DNA of 64,000 nucleotides, taken from Lojkania enalia. Lineage: Eukaryota > Ascomycota > Dothideomycetes > Pleosporales. This document shows, in pieces, positions 35,200 through 47,184 of this stretch (position 1 is its first letter; every line of letters begins with the position of its first letter). The stretch covers positions 26,654-90,653 of the forward strand of contig ML986763.1 of assembly GCA_010094045.1 (NCBI GenBank). The letters are read 5' to 3'. The position numbers and the translations under genes are program-made. The notes below the pieces were generated by a model. That model did not search any database, was not told the origin of the DNA, and saw nothing but the letters and a program-made list of their open reading frames with translations.

Positions 35200-36620
35200 A
35201 AGTATATTAGATTTTCTTCTACTAACTACTAGTAGTAAGGGCTAAGCTAATCCTTATTTATTAAAGTATTATTATCCGAGAAACTATTAAAGTCGGTTAT
35301 ATCTTTATCTAAGAAGCCCTTAAAAGTACTATTTAACTTCTTACTTAATATCTTATACTTATCCTTATATTACGTAAGCTTAGCCTTAATTTTAGAGTTA
35401 TTATCAACCTCCTCTTCACACTCATCGCTTTTAATACCCTTAATATAGGGTAAGTTCGAATCGAGAAGAAGATTATTATCGAATTAATTATATACTAATA
35501 GAGGCTCTTAATATCTAGAATAGTAATTAGTATATATCTATAATAAATAGATATAATAAAAAATATAATAAACTTACTTCCACTCTAGTTTTAAGACTAT
35601 AACTAACTCTTCCTTAAATAGTCCCTCAACAAACTCTTACTATTTATTTTAAGCATCTTTACTTTTAAAGCTATTATTTTATAGCTTAAAAAGGCTATCT
35701 TAGTATATCTTATATATAACCTTCTATACAGCCCCTCTAGAGCTATATACCTATAATAGACTACGAGCTGATTCTTATATAGTAGATGTATCTTTCTCTT
35801 AACTAGTAGCCTTTAATAGAACTACTTGGTAACGTTTAAGGCTAATCTCTTGGTCGATATACTCCTATTTTAAGTAGATAGCTTTTAGCCTTACCTTTAA
35901 CTAATTATCTATTTACTTGTAAGTATATATATATATAATAAATAACTATAATAACTTACTAGACTTATAATTATTAAAGCGCTTCTCTACTATAGCTTTA
36001 ATAGCTTTATCTAACATCTTTTTTTTTTCTTCTTCCCCTAGTACTATATATTCAGCACTTTTCTGTAGCTGCCTCTTCTTAGCACTCTTAATAGAGCGAT
36101 TAGTAGTATAGATACTCTTAATAGCCTTTTCCTTAGTAGTAAGCGATATAGCTTTATCTCTCTATTAGATAGCGCGCTTAGTATTGCTAAGTATACCCTT
36201 AAAGGGTACTGTAAGGTTGGTTAGACGGCCTTTTTAAGAACTAGTTTAACTGCGTAGCGAAAGAATATATTTAATTTTATAATCTTCTAACTACTAGCCC
36301 TATATTTATTAGTAAACTATAATAAAAGACTGGTATAATTATTTACCTATATTAACTTCGCCTACTTATTTTAGTCGAAGCTAACTGGTAGCTCTAGTAG
36401 CTTTAGTAGTAGCAAGCTATCTGGACTATCGAGAAAATTGTTGTTAATAGGCTCTACTTTAATAGTCGATATTTTATAAGAACTATAATAAAAGTATATA
36501 ATAAATCGAAGATTTAGGGTTACGCTAATAAAAGTATAGTAGGAAGAAGAGTTGTAGTAGGGTATTAGGCTCGACGTAATAAGCGTACGTGCTACCTACT
36601 AGTATAGATTAAATAGAAGT
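35200..36620 (-). pseudogene. Unassigned degraded coding region in X
   Basis: The minus strand reads acidic and lysine-rich stretches with scattered stops, for example KGIKSDECEEEVDN and EFVEGLFKEELVIVLKLEW. I do not recognise a family. It precedes the hAT-like gene on the same strand and may be a second protein of the same element or an inserted relic. Confidence 0.35.
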
Positions 36621-36842
36621 AATAATAAAATATATACACATCTAAATAAATATAAAATATTAGTTAGTTTAGTATAAAAAACTATTACTAAAAAGTATAC
36701 TACTAGTTCTATAAGATAGTAAGTTATTATAGTTTTTTATTATAGTATTCTTATAATATACGCCTAAATACCTTATTAGCTTTACTTTATAATTTTAATT
36801 CGGTACTAGCTTTTAGTACGTACGTATTTTAGCATCTATCTT

Positions 36843-38330
36843 AAGAAGGTCTGAGGATATAATAGGATTAGATATAATAAGAATCCATTATTATTAAAGC
36901 TAGAGAAAGAGAAGAGAAGGTATATAGTAGTAAGATATATGTTATTTGCTTGCTTTAGTCCAGGCAGGTATAGGGTAGTATAAGGGCAACTGCTATTATA
37001 GCATCGCAGGAACGGGACCGAGCTATAGGCCAGGACCTTTATAATATTCCCCTCCTCCTTCTTCTCTTCTACTGGTGCTGAGTTGTACGGACAAGTAGTT
37101 CTTTAGTAAAGTTCCGCCCTGTATCCCGTTCGAATTCTCCTAGAGCGATTATATTTTTACAGTTACTCTAGTTATTCTATAAGGGTGTAGTATAACCAGT
37201 CTACTTATAAAGGAACTACTATTTTAGGCCGCCTCCTCTCTTACTAATTACTCGTACGTTTTGGATTTTCTTAAGCTCCTATTTATCTTCGTTTCTAATA
37301 CTGATTAGCGCTGGTTAATAGTTGTCCTATATTTAACTTAGTAATAGGTTTTAAGCGATAGGGCGAAGTAGAGTTATATAGAAGATGTTATAAATTCCTA
37401 ATAGGGTGTTTAGTCGGTATATATTTCGTCTAATAGTCTTAATAACTATATATTATTAATAGAGCTTATAGAGCTTCTTTTTCCTTATAGGGTCTATCTT
37501 AATATTACGTATATTAAGCTAAACTCTATCCTTTAATTAGTATTATAGTACAGGATCTCTTATATAATTATAAATTTCTTACTACTACTATTATACGTAA
37601 GCTATTATTACTTATATAAATTCGACGCAGTCTTTTAGTTTACTAATAATCTGTTTTACTATATAAATAGGGTCTCTAGGCTGCTCTATTAACAGCTCCT
37701 CTTCTAGTTATATAAACTCTCCTAAGTTCGGGTAATAGTTATAAATAAGAAAGAATAGGCTAACTTTTATAAAGGAAGCGTCCCTAGTACTAACAGCGAT
37801 TTAAGCTAGTAGTAGCTATAAATCCCAGTCATCCTAATAGTAGCTATAATAGTAGTAGAGAAGTTTTTTAAGTAGCTGGTTTATACGCTTTATACTTCTG
37901 TCGGTCTCTAGATAGTATGCTATTAATAGCCTTTACTTAATTTTAAGAATTCGATAGACGCGTGCCTATACGCTTTATATAAACTACTCTCCTCTATTAG
38001 AGACTATTACTTATAGGAGCCTATAATATGCTATAAAATACTTAATAAACTTATTAGCTAATATTTAGCTCTTAAGGTTTAGGATAGTAATAAAGAGTAC
38101 TCTTTTACTTAAATAGTCTGTAATAATAAAGATATACTTATTACTATATACGGTTCTTAGTAAGTTAATAATATAGTCTATTAAAATTTCTAACCATACC
38201 CTTTTAAGGACTAGAAGAAGATATAGTAGGCCTTTTTTTCTAGAACGCTAAATTGTATTCCTACTATAAGAATAGTAATTTCGTATAAAGCGTTTAATAT
38301 CTGCTACTATTCTAGACTAAAAGTAGCGCT
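36843..38330. repeat. Left copy of a 1488-bp duplication next to an assembly gap
   Basis: It matches 38341-39828 at every position I compared, with a constant offset of 1498, and ends at the first N. It covers the G2 3' LTR and integrase end. Confidence 0.92.
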
Positions 38331-38340
38331 NNNNNNNNNN
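38331..38340. other. Assembly gap, 10 N
   Basis: Ten N between two copies of the same 1488 bp. A fixed-length N run of this kind is a scaffold placeholder, and here the contig ends probably overlap. Confidence 0.97.
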
Positions 38341-39828
38341 AAGAAGGTCTGAGGATATAATAGGATTAGATATAATAAGAATCCATTATTATTAAAGCTA
38401 GAGAAAGAGAAGAGAAGGTATATAGTAGTAAGATATATGTTATTTGCTTGCTTTAGTCCAGGCAGGTATAGGGTAGTATAAGGGCAACTGCTATTATAGC
38501 ATCGCAGGAACGGGACCGAGCTATAGGCCAGGACCTTTATAATATTCCCCTCCTCCTTCTTCTCTTCTACTGGTGCTGAGTTGTACGGACAAGTAGTTCT
38601 TTAGTAAAGTTCCGCCCTGTATCCCGTTCGAATTCTCCTAGAGCGATTATATTTTTACAGTTACTCTAGTTATTCTATAAGGGTGTAGTATAACCAGTCT
38701 ACTTATAAAGGAACTACTATTTTAGGCCGCCTCCTCTCTTACTAATTACTCGTACGTTTTGGATTTTCTTAAGCTCCTATTTATCTTCGTTTCTAATACT
38801 GATTAGCGCTGGTTAATAGTTGTCCTATATTTAACTTAGTAATAGGTTTTAAGCGATAGGGCGAAGTAGAGTTATATAGAAGATGTTATAAATTCCTAAT
38901 AGGGTGTTTAGTCGGTATATATTTCGTCTAATAGTCTTAATAACTATATATTATTAATAGAGCTTATAGAGCTTCTTTTTCCTTATAGGGTCTATCTTAA
39001 TATTACGTATATTAAGCTAAACTCTATCCTTTAATTAGTATTATAGTACAGGATCTCTTATATAATTATAAATTTCTTACTACTACTATTATACGTAAGC
39101 TATTATTACTTATATAAATTCGACGCAGTCTTTTAGTTTACTAATAATCTGTTTTACTATATAAATAGGGTCTCTAGGCTGCTCTATTAACAGCTCCTCT
39201 TCTAGTTATATAAACTCTCCTAAGTTCGGGTAATAGTTATAAATAAGAAAGAATAGGCTAACTTTTATAAAGGAAGCGTCCCTAGTACTAACAGCGATTT
39301 AAGCTAGTAGTAGCTATAAATCCCAGTCATCCTAATAGTAGCTATAATAGTAGTAGAGAAGTTTTTTAAGTAGCTGGTTTATACGCTTTATACTTCTGTC
39401 GGTCTCTAGATAGTATGCTATTAATAGCCTTTACTTAATTTTAAGAATTCGATAGACGCGTGCCTATACGCTTTATATAAACTACTCTCCTCTATTAGAG
39501 ACTATTACTTATAGGAGCCTATAATATGCTATAAAATACTTAATAAACTTATTAGCTAATATTTAGCTCTTAAGGTTTAGGATAGTAATAAAGAGTACTC
39601 TTTTACTTAAATAGTCTGTAATAATAAAGATATACTTATTACTATATACGGTTCTTAGTAAGTTAATAATATAGTCTATTAAAATTTCTAACCATACCCT
39701 TTTAAGGACTAGAAGAAGATATAGTAGGCCTTTTTTTCTAGAACGCTAAATTGTATTCCTACTATAAGAATAGTAATTTCGTATAAAGCGTTTAATATCT
39801 GCTACTATTCTAGACTAAAAGTAGCGCT
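38341..39828. repeat. Right copy of the 1488-bp duplication next to an assembly gap
   Basis: Same sequence as 36843-38330. The element then continues normally into the rest of G2 pol. Confidence 0.92.
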
Positions 39829-42091
39829 GTAATATTAACCCGATCGTAATATTCTTATTAGGGTAGCTAGCTAAGTAAGAATTATAAGTTTCTTAGATTA
39901 GCTTTATATAAAATAACTCGCTCTTAGGAATTTAAGCGCGTTCTCTCTATATTAATCTATCTCTTAGGACTAAGAGGTTAGATAGGCTAATTTTAAGGTA
40001 ATAGAGGGTTTCTAGAAGTATTTTCTCCCCTACTTTAGTAGTATAGAGAAGTATAGTATACGTCTTGTCTTTTTCTTAGGTATCTTACTATAAGGTCTCT
40101 ATTAGTATTTACTACTCCTCGTACGATATCTCGGTTATAGACTCCCCTTTATTTATAGATTCCTCCCCTAATATAGAGTTTTCTAGGGCAACTACCTCTA
40201 CTTAATTGTTAGGAGTATCTTTAATACGCTAGTTTCTAGTTTATATAGGGGCTGTATAAACCCTATCTTTAAAATTAGACAGTCTAAAGAGTTGACTAAT
40301 TCTTCCTTAGATTTACTTATCGTTAGCTTCTTTTAGGAGATCTTAATCGCGACGTAAAAGAGTATTAGCTAGAATATTAAGTTTACCCGGCTTATATTTA
40401 AACTAGAAGTTAAACTAGGTAAAGAATACTACCTACCTCGCCTAGTACTTAGAGAACCTCTATACCTTAGTAAAGTATTTTAGGTTATAATAATCTATAC
40501 GAACTATAAAGTGCGTAAGTAGTTTTAAGAACTTCTTCTATTCTTTAAAGTATTATATAACTACTAGTAATTCCTTATTATAGATTGAATAGTTATACTC
40601 TACAAGAAGTATTTACTTTAATATAAAAGCGATAGGTCATAGAACTCCTTTATTATCGTATTATAGAAACGTACCTCTAGTATACTAGCTAGAGGTATTA
40701 TACTCTAGAATCGTTTCCCTTTTAGGGTTATACTAGGCTAATACTGGTACTTATACAAAGCATTACTTTAAGTAATTAAAGGCGGTAAGTACCCGATTAT
40801 TAAGTTAAAACTATTTCTTCTCTTATTCTCTTCGAGTAAGAGCTATTAGTAGAGTAACCACTTCAGAAAATTCTTTAATAAACTAGCGGTAGAAGTTTAT
40901 AAAGCCTAAAAAGCTCCGTATACTATAAACTAATATAGGCGCTTTTTAGTCCTAGATTACTTTAACTTTCTATAAGTCTATTCGAATACCTTTTTCCGTA
41001 TTAATAATAAAGCCGAGATATTTTATTATACGGACCTTAAATTCGCACTTATTAATATTAAGTTAGAGGCTAGTATCTATTAGCTTTTAAAGAATTACTT
41101 TAATATAGTGCTAATAGTCTTATAGGGAGCCGTCTGTATATATAAGGATATTATCTAAATATACCGAGATAAAGTCGCCTAAATACTCCTAGATTATACA
41201 ATTAATATACTATTAGAAGGTACTTAGAGTATTTATAAGGCTGAAGAGTATAACTAGCTATTTATATAAACTGTAGCAGGTTATAAATACTATCTTCTAC
41301 TCGTCTCCTTCTTTAATTCGAATCTTATTAAATATAGCAATAATATTAAGTTTTATAAACTACTTAGCTCGACTAATTTAATTTAGCGTTTCTTAGATTA
41401 GAGGTAGAGGGTAGTAGTCTTTCTATATAATAGCGTTTAGGGCGTGGTAGTTAATATAGAAGTAGAGGCTATCCCCTAGTTTTCGTATAAATAGGACTGG
41501 TACTATAGTTAGAGAGTTGCTAACCCGAATAAATCCTTTATTAAAGAGCTCTATTAAGGTCTTCTAAAGGATAAGGAGTATCTTCTATAACATTCTATAT
41601 AAAGGACTTAAAGGGATCCTTAGAGGGCTTCTATCTTTCCCTTCTAGCTTAATTATATAGTCTACTCCTAGTTTTAAAGGCGGTAGCTTATTAGCTTCCT
41701 ATTAATTAAAGGTATAGAGCTACTGTATATATTCTTTAGAGAGTTTCATATAAGGGTCCGTCTTCGGCTTATTTTCTAGAGCCTTCTAAATGTCGGCTAT
41801 ACTGATAGTAAAGATGTAGAGTAGCTTAGTAAGAGAATCTTACAGGCGTCTTCTATAGCATTTTACTATAGTAGAGAAAGTATATACTAAGACTTAGGTA
41901 ATATTAGTTATATATTACTACTTTTAAAGCTCCTAGTTTTATACAATTACCCCTATTCTATAAATATATAGGATTTCCGTTTTTAGGTTAATAATTACGT
42001 CCTTACTTTACCTCTATAAGCATTCTAAGATTATATTATAATCTCCTTCTATCCTTAGAACTACGTAAGTAAATACTCGACCTAGACCTGC

Positions 42092-42328
42092 CTAACTTCT
42101 ACCTATATCTAGCGAGTTAATAATAGCTACCTTTTTAATAATTCCAGCCGAGAAGTTGCTAAATAATAAGGCCGTTAATAGCGTTAGGAGGCGGAGGTAT
42201 TCTAGTCCAGCCTTTCGTATAATTCTTCTCTCGACTATTATATATAAGTTATAGCTATTATCTATTAAGGCGAGAAGGCTAAAAATATTATTAAGTAGTG
42301 CGGGGGCTATAAATAAAACGCTAGTCAT
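42092..42328 (-). pseudogene. G2 aspartic protease part of pol
   Basis: A 78-residue open stretch reads ALIDNSYNLYIIVERRIIRK, in the place of the retroviral-type protease core ALIDSGxxxxFI. The catalytic DSG is now DNS, which a G to A change gives (AGC/GGC type). Hydrophobic strands around it fit the protease fold. It is open only because RIP left no stop in this part, not because it is functional. Confidence 0.6.
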
Positions 42329-43947
42329 CTAAAATCGATTAAATTTATCTAGTACTTACTTATTTACCTGCTCTTTTTATAGCTTTAAGCGCCGACTTCC
42401 GTTTAGAATAATACTTTTCTTATCCTATTAGTTTAGGCTATATCTCTATATTCCTTATTATACTAAATAGGCTTTAGCGGTATTATATAAGCCTGATTAA
42501 ACTATATACTACTCCTAGGCGGAGTATAGCAGTAGCTTTAAGCGAAGTAACCCCTATTTCTATAAGTAAAATAGGTATTCTATTATTTTTAAGCTTTCAG
42601 CTCTTTCTCGATAATATTCCTTATCTTCTCTAGTAGCTAAGGCCTTATATCTAGGCGCTGTACGAGTCCGTAATTAGCTGTTAGCGTCTAGTCTATAGTA
42701 TTATTAATAGCAGCTAATAGTTGTAGTTGCGGGAGTGGCGTAAGTAGCTGTCTCTAGCTATCTCTTATTTAACTAGTCTTCCCTCTACCGAAGGACTGTA
42801 TAAAAGCGCTATTAAGTTTAGCTGCTTTAAGATGGTTATTAAAAATATAAAGTTTCCGTATAAAGGTTATATATAATATAAGGTCTTTCTTACTAACGCT
42901 GCTAATTGTTAATTAGTAGAGCTCAGGACAAATCTTCCCTTCTAGATCTTATATCTTAACTTAGTCTAGGTAAGAGTCGTATAATACTTCTATAGAGAGA
43001 CGATTATATTCGACTAGGAACTTAATAAAGATCTTATTACCTTATCTTAGGGTTTTAAACTCGATCCCGGCTCGTTTCTAACAGTAGGGGTTATTATATT
43101 ATATGTCTATAATTGTCTAGAATTTATTATAGATAAGGGTGCCTATAGTAATACGTTTTTTATATAACTAAAGGTATATTCTAGTATTACTTTTATAAAA
43201 CGATGCTATATAGGCTGCTACTATCGTATCTATTAAGCTTATAGATAAACCGTCGATGCGGATCTTAGTCTTTATACTGCTTTTCTAAATAGAGTATACT
43301 TTATAGTCTCCTTAGAACTTATCCGGCTTATTAAGTATAACTTTTATATAAATAGGCTTAGTAGTTATTAATAGTATAGTCGGCGAGACGCTTCTCTTAG
43401 GGGCCGAATACTTATTTAGTTGCTCCTCGAGCTTCTAATAAAGGCTTATTCTTTTAAGTTACTATTGCTGCTTTTCTTTCTCTAGGTATTCCAGCCTGGC
43501 TGCTATTTTAGCGAACTATCTCTGTACAGTCGCTATATCGAATCCTTATTCTACTAGTCCGTTTTAGTCTATAACTTTATACAGTAGTAGGTCTACTTAG
43601 TAGTTAAGATAGAATCTAGTATAGTATAAGCTTTAACAAATTAAGAAGGTCTGAGGATATAATAGGATTAGATACAATAAGAATCTATTATTATTAAAGC
43701 TAGAGAAAGAGAAGAGAAGGTATACGGTGGTAAGATATATATTATTCGCTTGCTTTAATCCAGGCAGATATAGGGTAGTATAAGGGTAACTGCTATTATA
43801 GCATCGCAGGAATAGAACTAAGTTATAGGCCGGGACTTTTATATATATTTATATTTTAGGTATCTATTAATAAACTTCAACTTAGCTTTATACTACTAAT
43901 CTTAATTATTAATGTTAACTACTCTACTCTACTACTATTAATACATA

Positions 43948-44490
43948 ATATCTCGTACTCGAGGAATAGTACGATCTAAAATTATTCTAACAGGTAGTAA
44001 GTTTCTCTAAAAGTAGCTCGCCGCTAAATTAGCTTATAAGGTACCTATACTAGTAAAACCTGCGCTAGTAAAGCGTTACTATTACCCTAGGAGTAAGTTA
44101 TTATAGGTTTTTATTACAGTTATATACTAATAGAATATAGCCGTCGCACTTCAACAGATTAAACAATATTAGAAGAGTATTAAACTCCTTCTTTAAAAGC
44201 TCTCTTTTTCGCGGCTAATCCGTGAAATTATTGCTATAGTTCGGGAGGATACTTATAGTAGTAAGATGTATTAGTAATAGAGTATAATTAAGGCTCTTTA
44301 AGAATCTACTAAAGTTTTTCTTATTAAGTTCTTTAAAGGTATGTATTTTTTTATATAATTTATACTATATAATACTAACTATACTAGACTATAATATAAA
44401 TATAATTTATATAAAGCGGGTTACTATCTAAAATAAGGATATATATTTAGTAAAATAATACTATAAGAAGTTTAGTCTTCTATTAAATTA
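43948..44490 (+). pseudogene. Histone H3 / CenH3-like gene killed by RIP
   Basis: Three exons align with the histone H3 fold. Exon 1 (43948-44092) gives an H3-like tail with TGSK and LAAK landmarks and ends KRYYYPR. Exon 2 (44141-44338) reads VALQQIKQY, stop, KS, then LSFSRLIREI, and ends ES-TKVFLIKFFK. Exon 3 (from 44388) reads IKRVTI, stop, NKDIYLV. The introns (44093-44140, GTAAGT; 44339-44387, GTATGT with branch TACTAAC) are intact and keep the frame. Stops are TAG/TAA where H3 has Gln, Arg or Trp, and the start is ATA. Loop 1 is about four residues longer than in canonical H3, FSRL replaces FQRL, a stop stands where CenH3 has Trp, and Phe replaces Tyr in EAYLV. These point to centromeric H3. 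Confidence 0.75.
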
Positions 44491-44572
44491 GAGTTATAAT
44501 CCCTAGATAGTTTTAGGCTTAAAAAAAGCTACTTTAAATAAAACTAGTTCTCTACTATAATAATTTATAGTA

Positions 44573-44685
44573 ATAAATATTTAATATATAATATATAATA
44601 AATATATAATATATAATATATAATAAATATATAATATATAATATATAATAAATATATAATATATAATAAATATATAATATATAAT
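44573..44685. repeat. AT-only tandem repeat
   Basis: Irregular units of AATAAATATATAATATAT type repeated over about 110 bp, downstream of the H3-like pseudogene. Confidence 0.85.
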
Positions 44686-44744
44686 TATTTCCTATAATTA
44701 TAGAGGAACCCTATAGAGTACCTCTACCTTAATCTTATACCCCA

Positions 44745-44880
44745 GCGCTAAGAACCCTACCCTAACCTTAACCTTAATACTAAGAACCTCTACCTAACCT
44801 ATACTCTAGTACTAAAAACCCTATTTTAACCTTAACCCTAGTACCAAGAACCCTGAACCTAACCTTAATCTAGATAAGGT
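44745..44880. repeat. Telomere-like C-rich repeats, right end of X
   Basis: Degenerate CCCTAACC/CCTTAACC strings are interspersed with AGAACCCT. They are the complementary counterpart of those at 31632-31765. Confidence 0.6.
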
Positions 44881-44925
44881 ACTATATACCCTATTTACCA
44901 GCCTACTTAATAGTACTTTATATTA

Positions 44926-45890
44926 GTATTCTTTATAGTAATACCTCTTTTCTTTATTAGAGTTTATAGGCGTATAACTAAAAATATTAAATTCTATAAT
45001 ATTTAAGTTCTTTTAATAAGTAGTATAATACTTTAATTATTTATAATAGTTACTAGATAGGTAATATAGGTTAGTATTATATAGGGAAATTAGATTAGTA
45101 TAGTTATTTAGAGTACTAAATATTATAACATCTATTATAGTATAGTAGAGCTTATTAGAAAGAGAATATTAGAGATATATAATTTATCCAATCTTATTTA
45201 ATTTAGTATCTATAATTAGGTATTAGAATTTAGTAAAGTAAGTAGGAAACCTACTTTAGCCTTACTTTAAAGTTTCTAGCTTACTTTATACTATAGTCTC
45301 CTTATTCTAGTCGCTATAAGTAGATTCTAAGAAGGCGACTAAGCTATCTATAGAGTTAATATCCTTATCTATTAATAGGTTAACTAATATTACTAGATTT
45401 TATTCTAGACGGAAATAGATATATAGAAGGTAGATATATTTAGTTAGGTATTAGTTAGCGTTTCTTTCTAGTTTATAGTAAAGCTTTCTAATAAAGTATA
45501 AAAGCTTTAAATATTTACTAGAGAATATTAAAGAATTAGATAAGTAGTTAGAATAGAAATATAAGTTATACGTAGTTTTAAGCGAATTAGAAGTTAACGT
45601 AGATATCTATTTAGAAGCTAAGGTTATAGGCTAAATTAGGCTAAGGGCGGGTAATAGTTCTATTACTATTAATATACTAGTAGCTAGTAGAGGGATAACT
45701 ATTTAACAGCTACTAAATTCTCTTTATATTACTTTAAGGTCTAACTTATAGTAGTTCTCCTAGGTTATTAAAGCCTCTACTAGCATCTTATTCTTCTACT
45801 ATAAAGAGTCTAGTTTACCTTAAATCTCTTTAAGTATATTAATAAGCGTATTCTTATCTATAGTAGATAATAGTAGATAATATAATATAA
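44926..45890 (-). pseudogene. Gag remnant of gypsy G1
   Basis: The minus strand reads basic, helical sequence with many RIP stops in the position of gag, directly inside the 5' LTR. The next G1 coding piece is at 29775, beyond segment X. Confidence 0.5.
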
Positions 45891-46146
45891 TATTATAAAC
45901 GTTTATATACAGTTAATTAATTATACTTTAGATAGTTAACTCTATTACTATATATTATATAGGTTATTATAAGAGCTAAGTCTATACTACTATATAGGTT
46001 AGTTAGGTTAGTAAAACCTTCCTCTATTATAATTATAATAAGTTAGTTATATTCTAGCTAATAGTTAATAGCTGTTACTAGCAGCTGGTTTAGGTATTAT
46101 AGTAAGAGTAGTATAGGTGTAGAAGTGTCGCGGTATTACTATAATA
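45891..46146 (-). repeat. 5' LTR of gypsy G1, heavy RIP and 43-bp deletion
   Basis: It aligns along its length with the LTR at 15197-15499 with C to T and G to A changes (ends now TATTATAA and ACTATAATA). It lacks an internal segment of roughly 43 bp. Confidence 0.8.
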
Positions 46147-47184
46147 ATTATATTCGGACCTATTATCTTACTTATACTATTATATTATTAATATAAAAGT
46201 AATAATATACTAGATAATTAGGTAATTATAATTAGTAATAATAGTTAAATAAATAATAAGATTAGTATTATCTAGTTTAAGTACTTTATTTAGTATATAA
46301 AGAGTTATATAATAATATAGTTTATAAATAAGCTATTAGTATAAATAAGCTATTACCCTACTAAGATTTAAACGACTTAATTACGATAATTATTAACTAT
46401 ATATATATATACTATATAAAGTAATAGTCTATTAGATTATTTAATACTTATACTATTAATTTAATATATTTAAGTATTATAGCTAGGCTATTTACAGCGC
46501 TTATAGCTCTATTAAAGCTAACTACTCTCTTATAGCTAAGTACTCTAATTATAAATTTTCTTATTAATCTACCCCTTAATATTATTTTAATTAATTATAT
46601 TCTTATCTATAGCTTTTATTAGAATCCTCTACTTCTATAATCGCTTTCTTTTCTATTATTTTTACTTTATTACTACTTTATTTATTTACTTAAGGCTTTT
46701 AATTTAATTAGCTATTAGCACGATCGAATATATTATTATTATAATACTCTTTTAAAGTTAATTAAAGGCTATAATAATTATTATAGGTAATAAATTTTAA
46801 TATTATTAAATCCTACTATAAATTATTATTAATTAAACTTCTAGTTTATATATATTACTAGATATTTTAGCCTTCTAGAGAGTAGTTTCTAATATAGGTA
46901 GCATCAGCATATATAGCTTAATATTAAGCTTTAATAGTACCGCTTCTAAATTATATAATACTGTTCTAGCGTTTTAAAAGTTTATACAGATATTAGCCTC
47001 TATAATTAATTAATTATAGGCTGCTTTAATAGCTAGAAGAAAAGTAGTCTTATTAATCTAGTTAATATAATTATGTATTAAGACTAAAATCTTAATATTA
47101 TATATATACTTTAATAGTAAGAAGTAGCTTATATTAAGTAGCTATAGTAGGTATAATAAATATAGCGGTATATAGAGATAGATA

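Larger units (their letters stand above)
36841..43846 (-). mobile_element. Ty3/gypsy element G2
   Basis: LTRs of about 206 bp lie at 36841-37046 (3') and 43640-43846 (5'), sharing AAGAAGGTCTGAGGATATAA. The purine-rich tract GGAGGAGGGGAA (reverse strand) sits just inside the 3' LTR. The minus strand carries integrase, RNase H and RT from left to right and the protease near 42.1-42.3 kb. RIP is moderate. The apparent length is inflated by the 1488-bp duplication around the N gap; the true element is near 5.5 kb. Confidence 0.82.
29776..44923. mobile_element. TA-flanked composite DNA segment X
   Basis: The left end (29776, ACGTAAAGTACTATTAAG) and the right end (44923, its RIP-altered reverse complement) are inverted and bordered by TA. 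Just inside, both ends continue with GGCTGG and G-rich telomere-like strings in inverted orientation. Removing the pogo element and the gypsy G2 leaves about 6.3 kb, which contains a hAT-like transposase (minus), an unassigned coding region and an H3-like pseudogene. The left end overlaps the pogo element, so part of the terminal similarity could come from pogo ends. The unit is a proposal. Confidence 0.5.
15197..46146 (-). mobile_element. Ty3/gypsy element G1, interrupted by nested insertions
   Basis: The 3' LTR is 15197-15499 and the 5' LTR 45891-46146. Internal pieces are 15500-18202 (RT thumb, RNase H, integrase), 28245-29775 (protease to RT start) and 44924-45890 (gag). The RT halves join exactly at the copia target site: the right piece ends in the degenerate equivalent of DYRxLNxxTxKxxYPxPLI and FTKLDI, and the left resumes at the KTAF, FGLxNAP and YxDDILIFS region. 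A purine-rich tract (15500-15512 in reverse, AAGAGGGGGGTAC) lies inside the 3' LTR, as expected for minus orientation. All coding parts are full of RIP-type stops. No matching target duplication is seen outside the LTRs (TAAGG versus ATTAT). Confidence 0.8.

Noticed and set aside
36843..39828. Biological segmental duplication
   Set aside because: The copies meet at a 10-N placeholder and match at every position compared; an assembly overlap explains it better, since a real duplication would show independent RIP changes.
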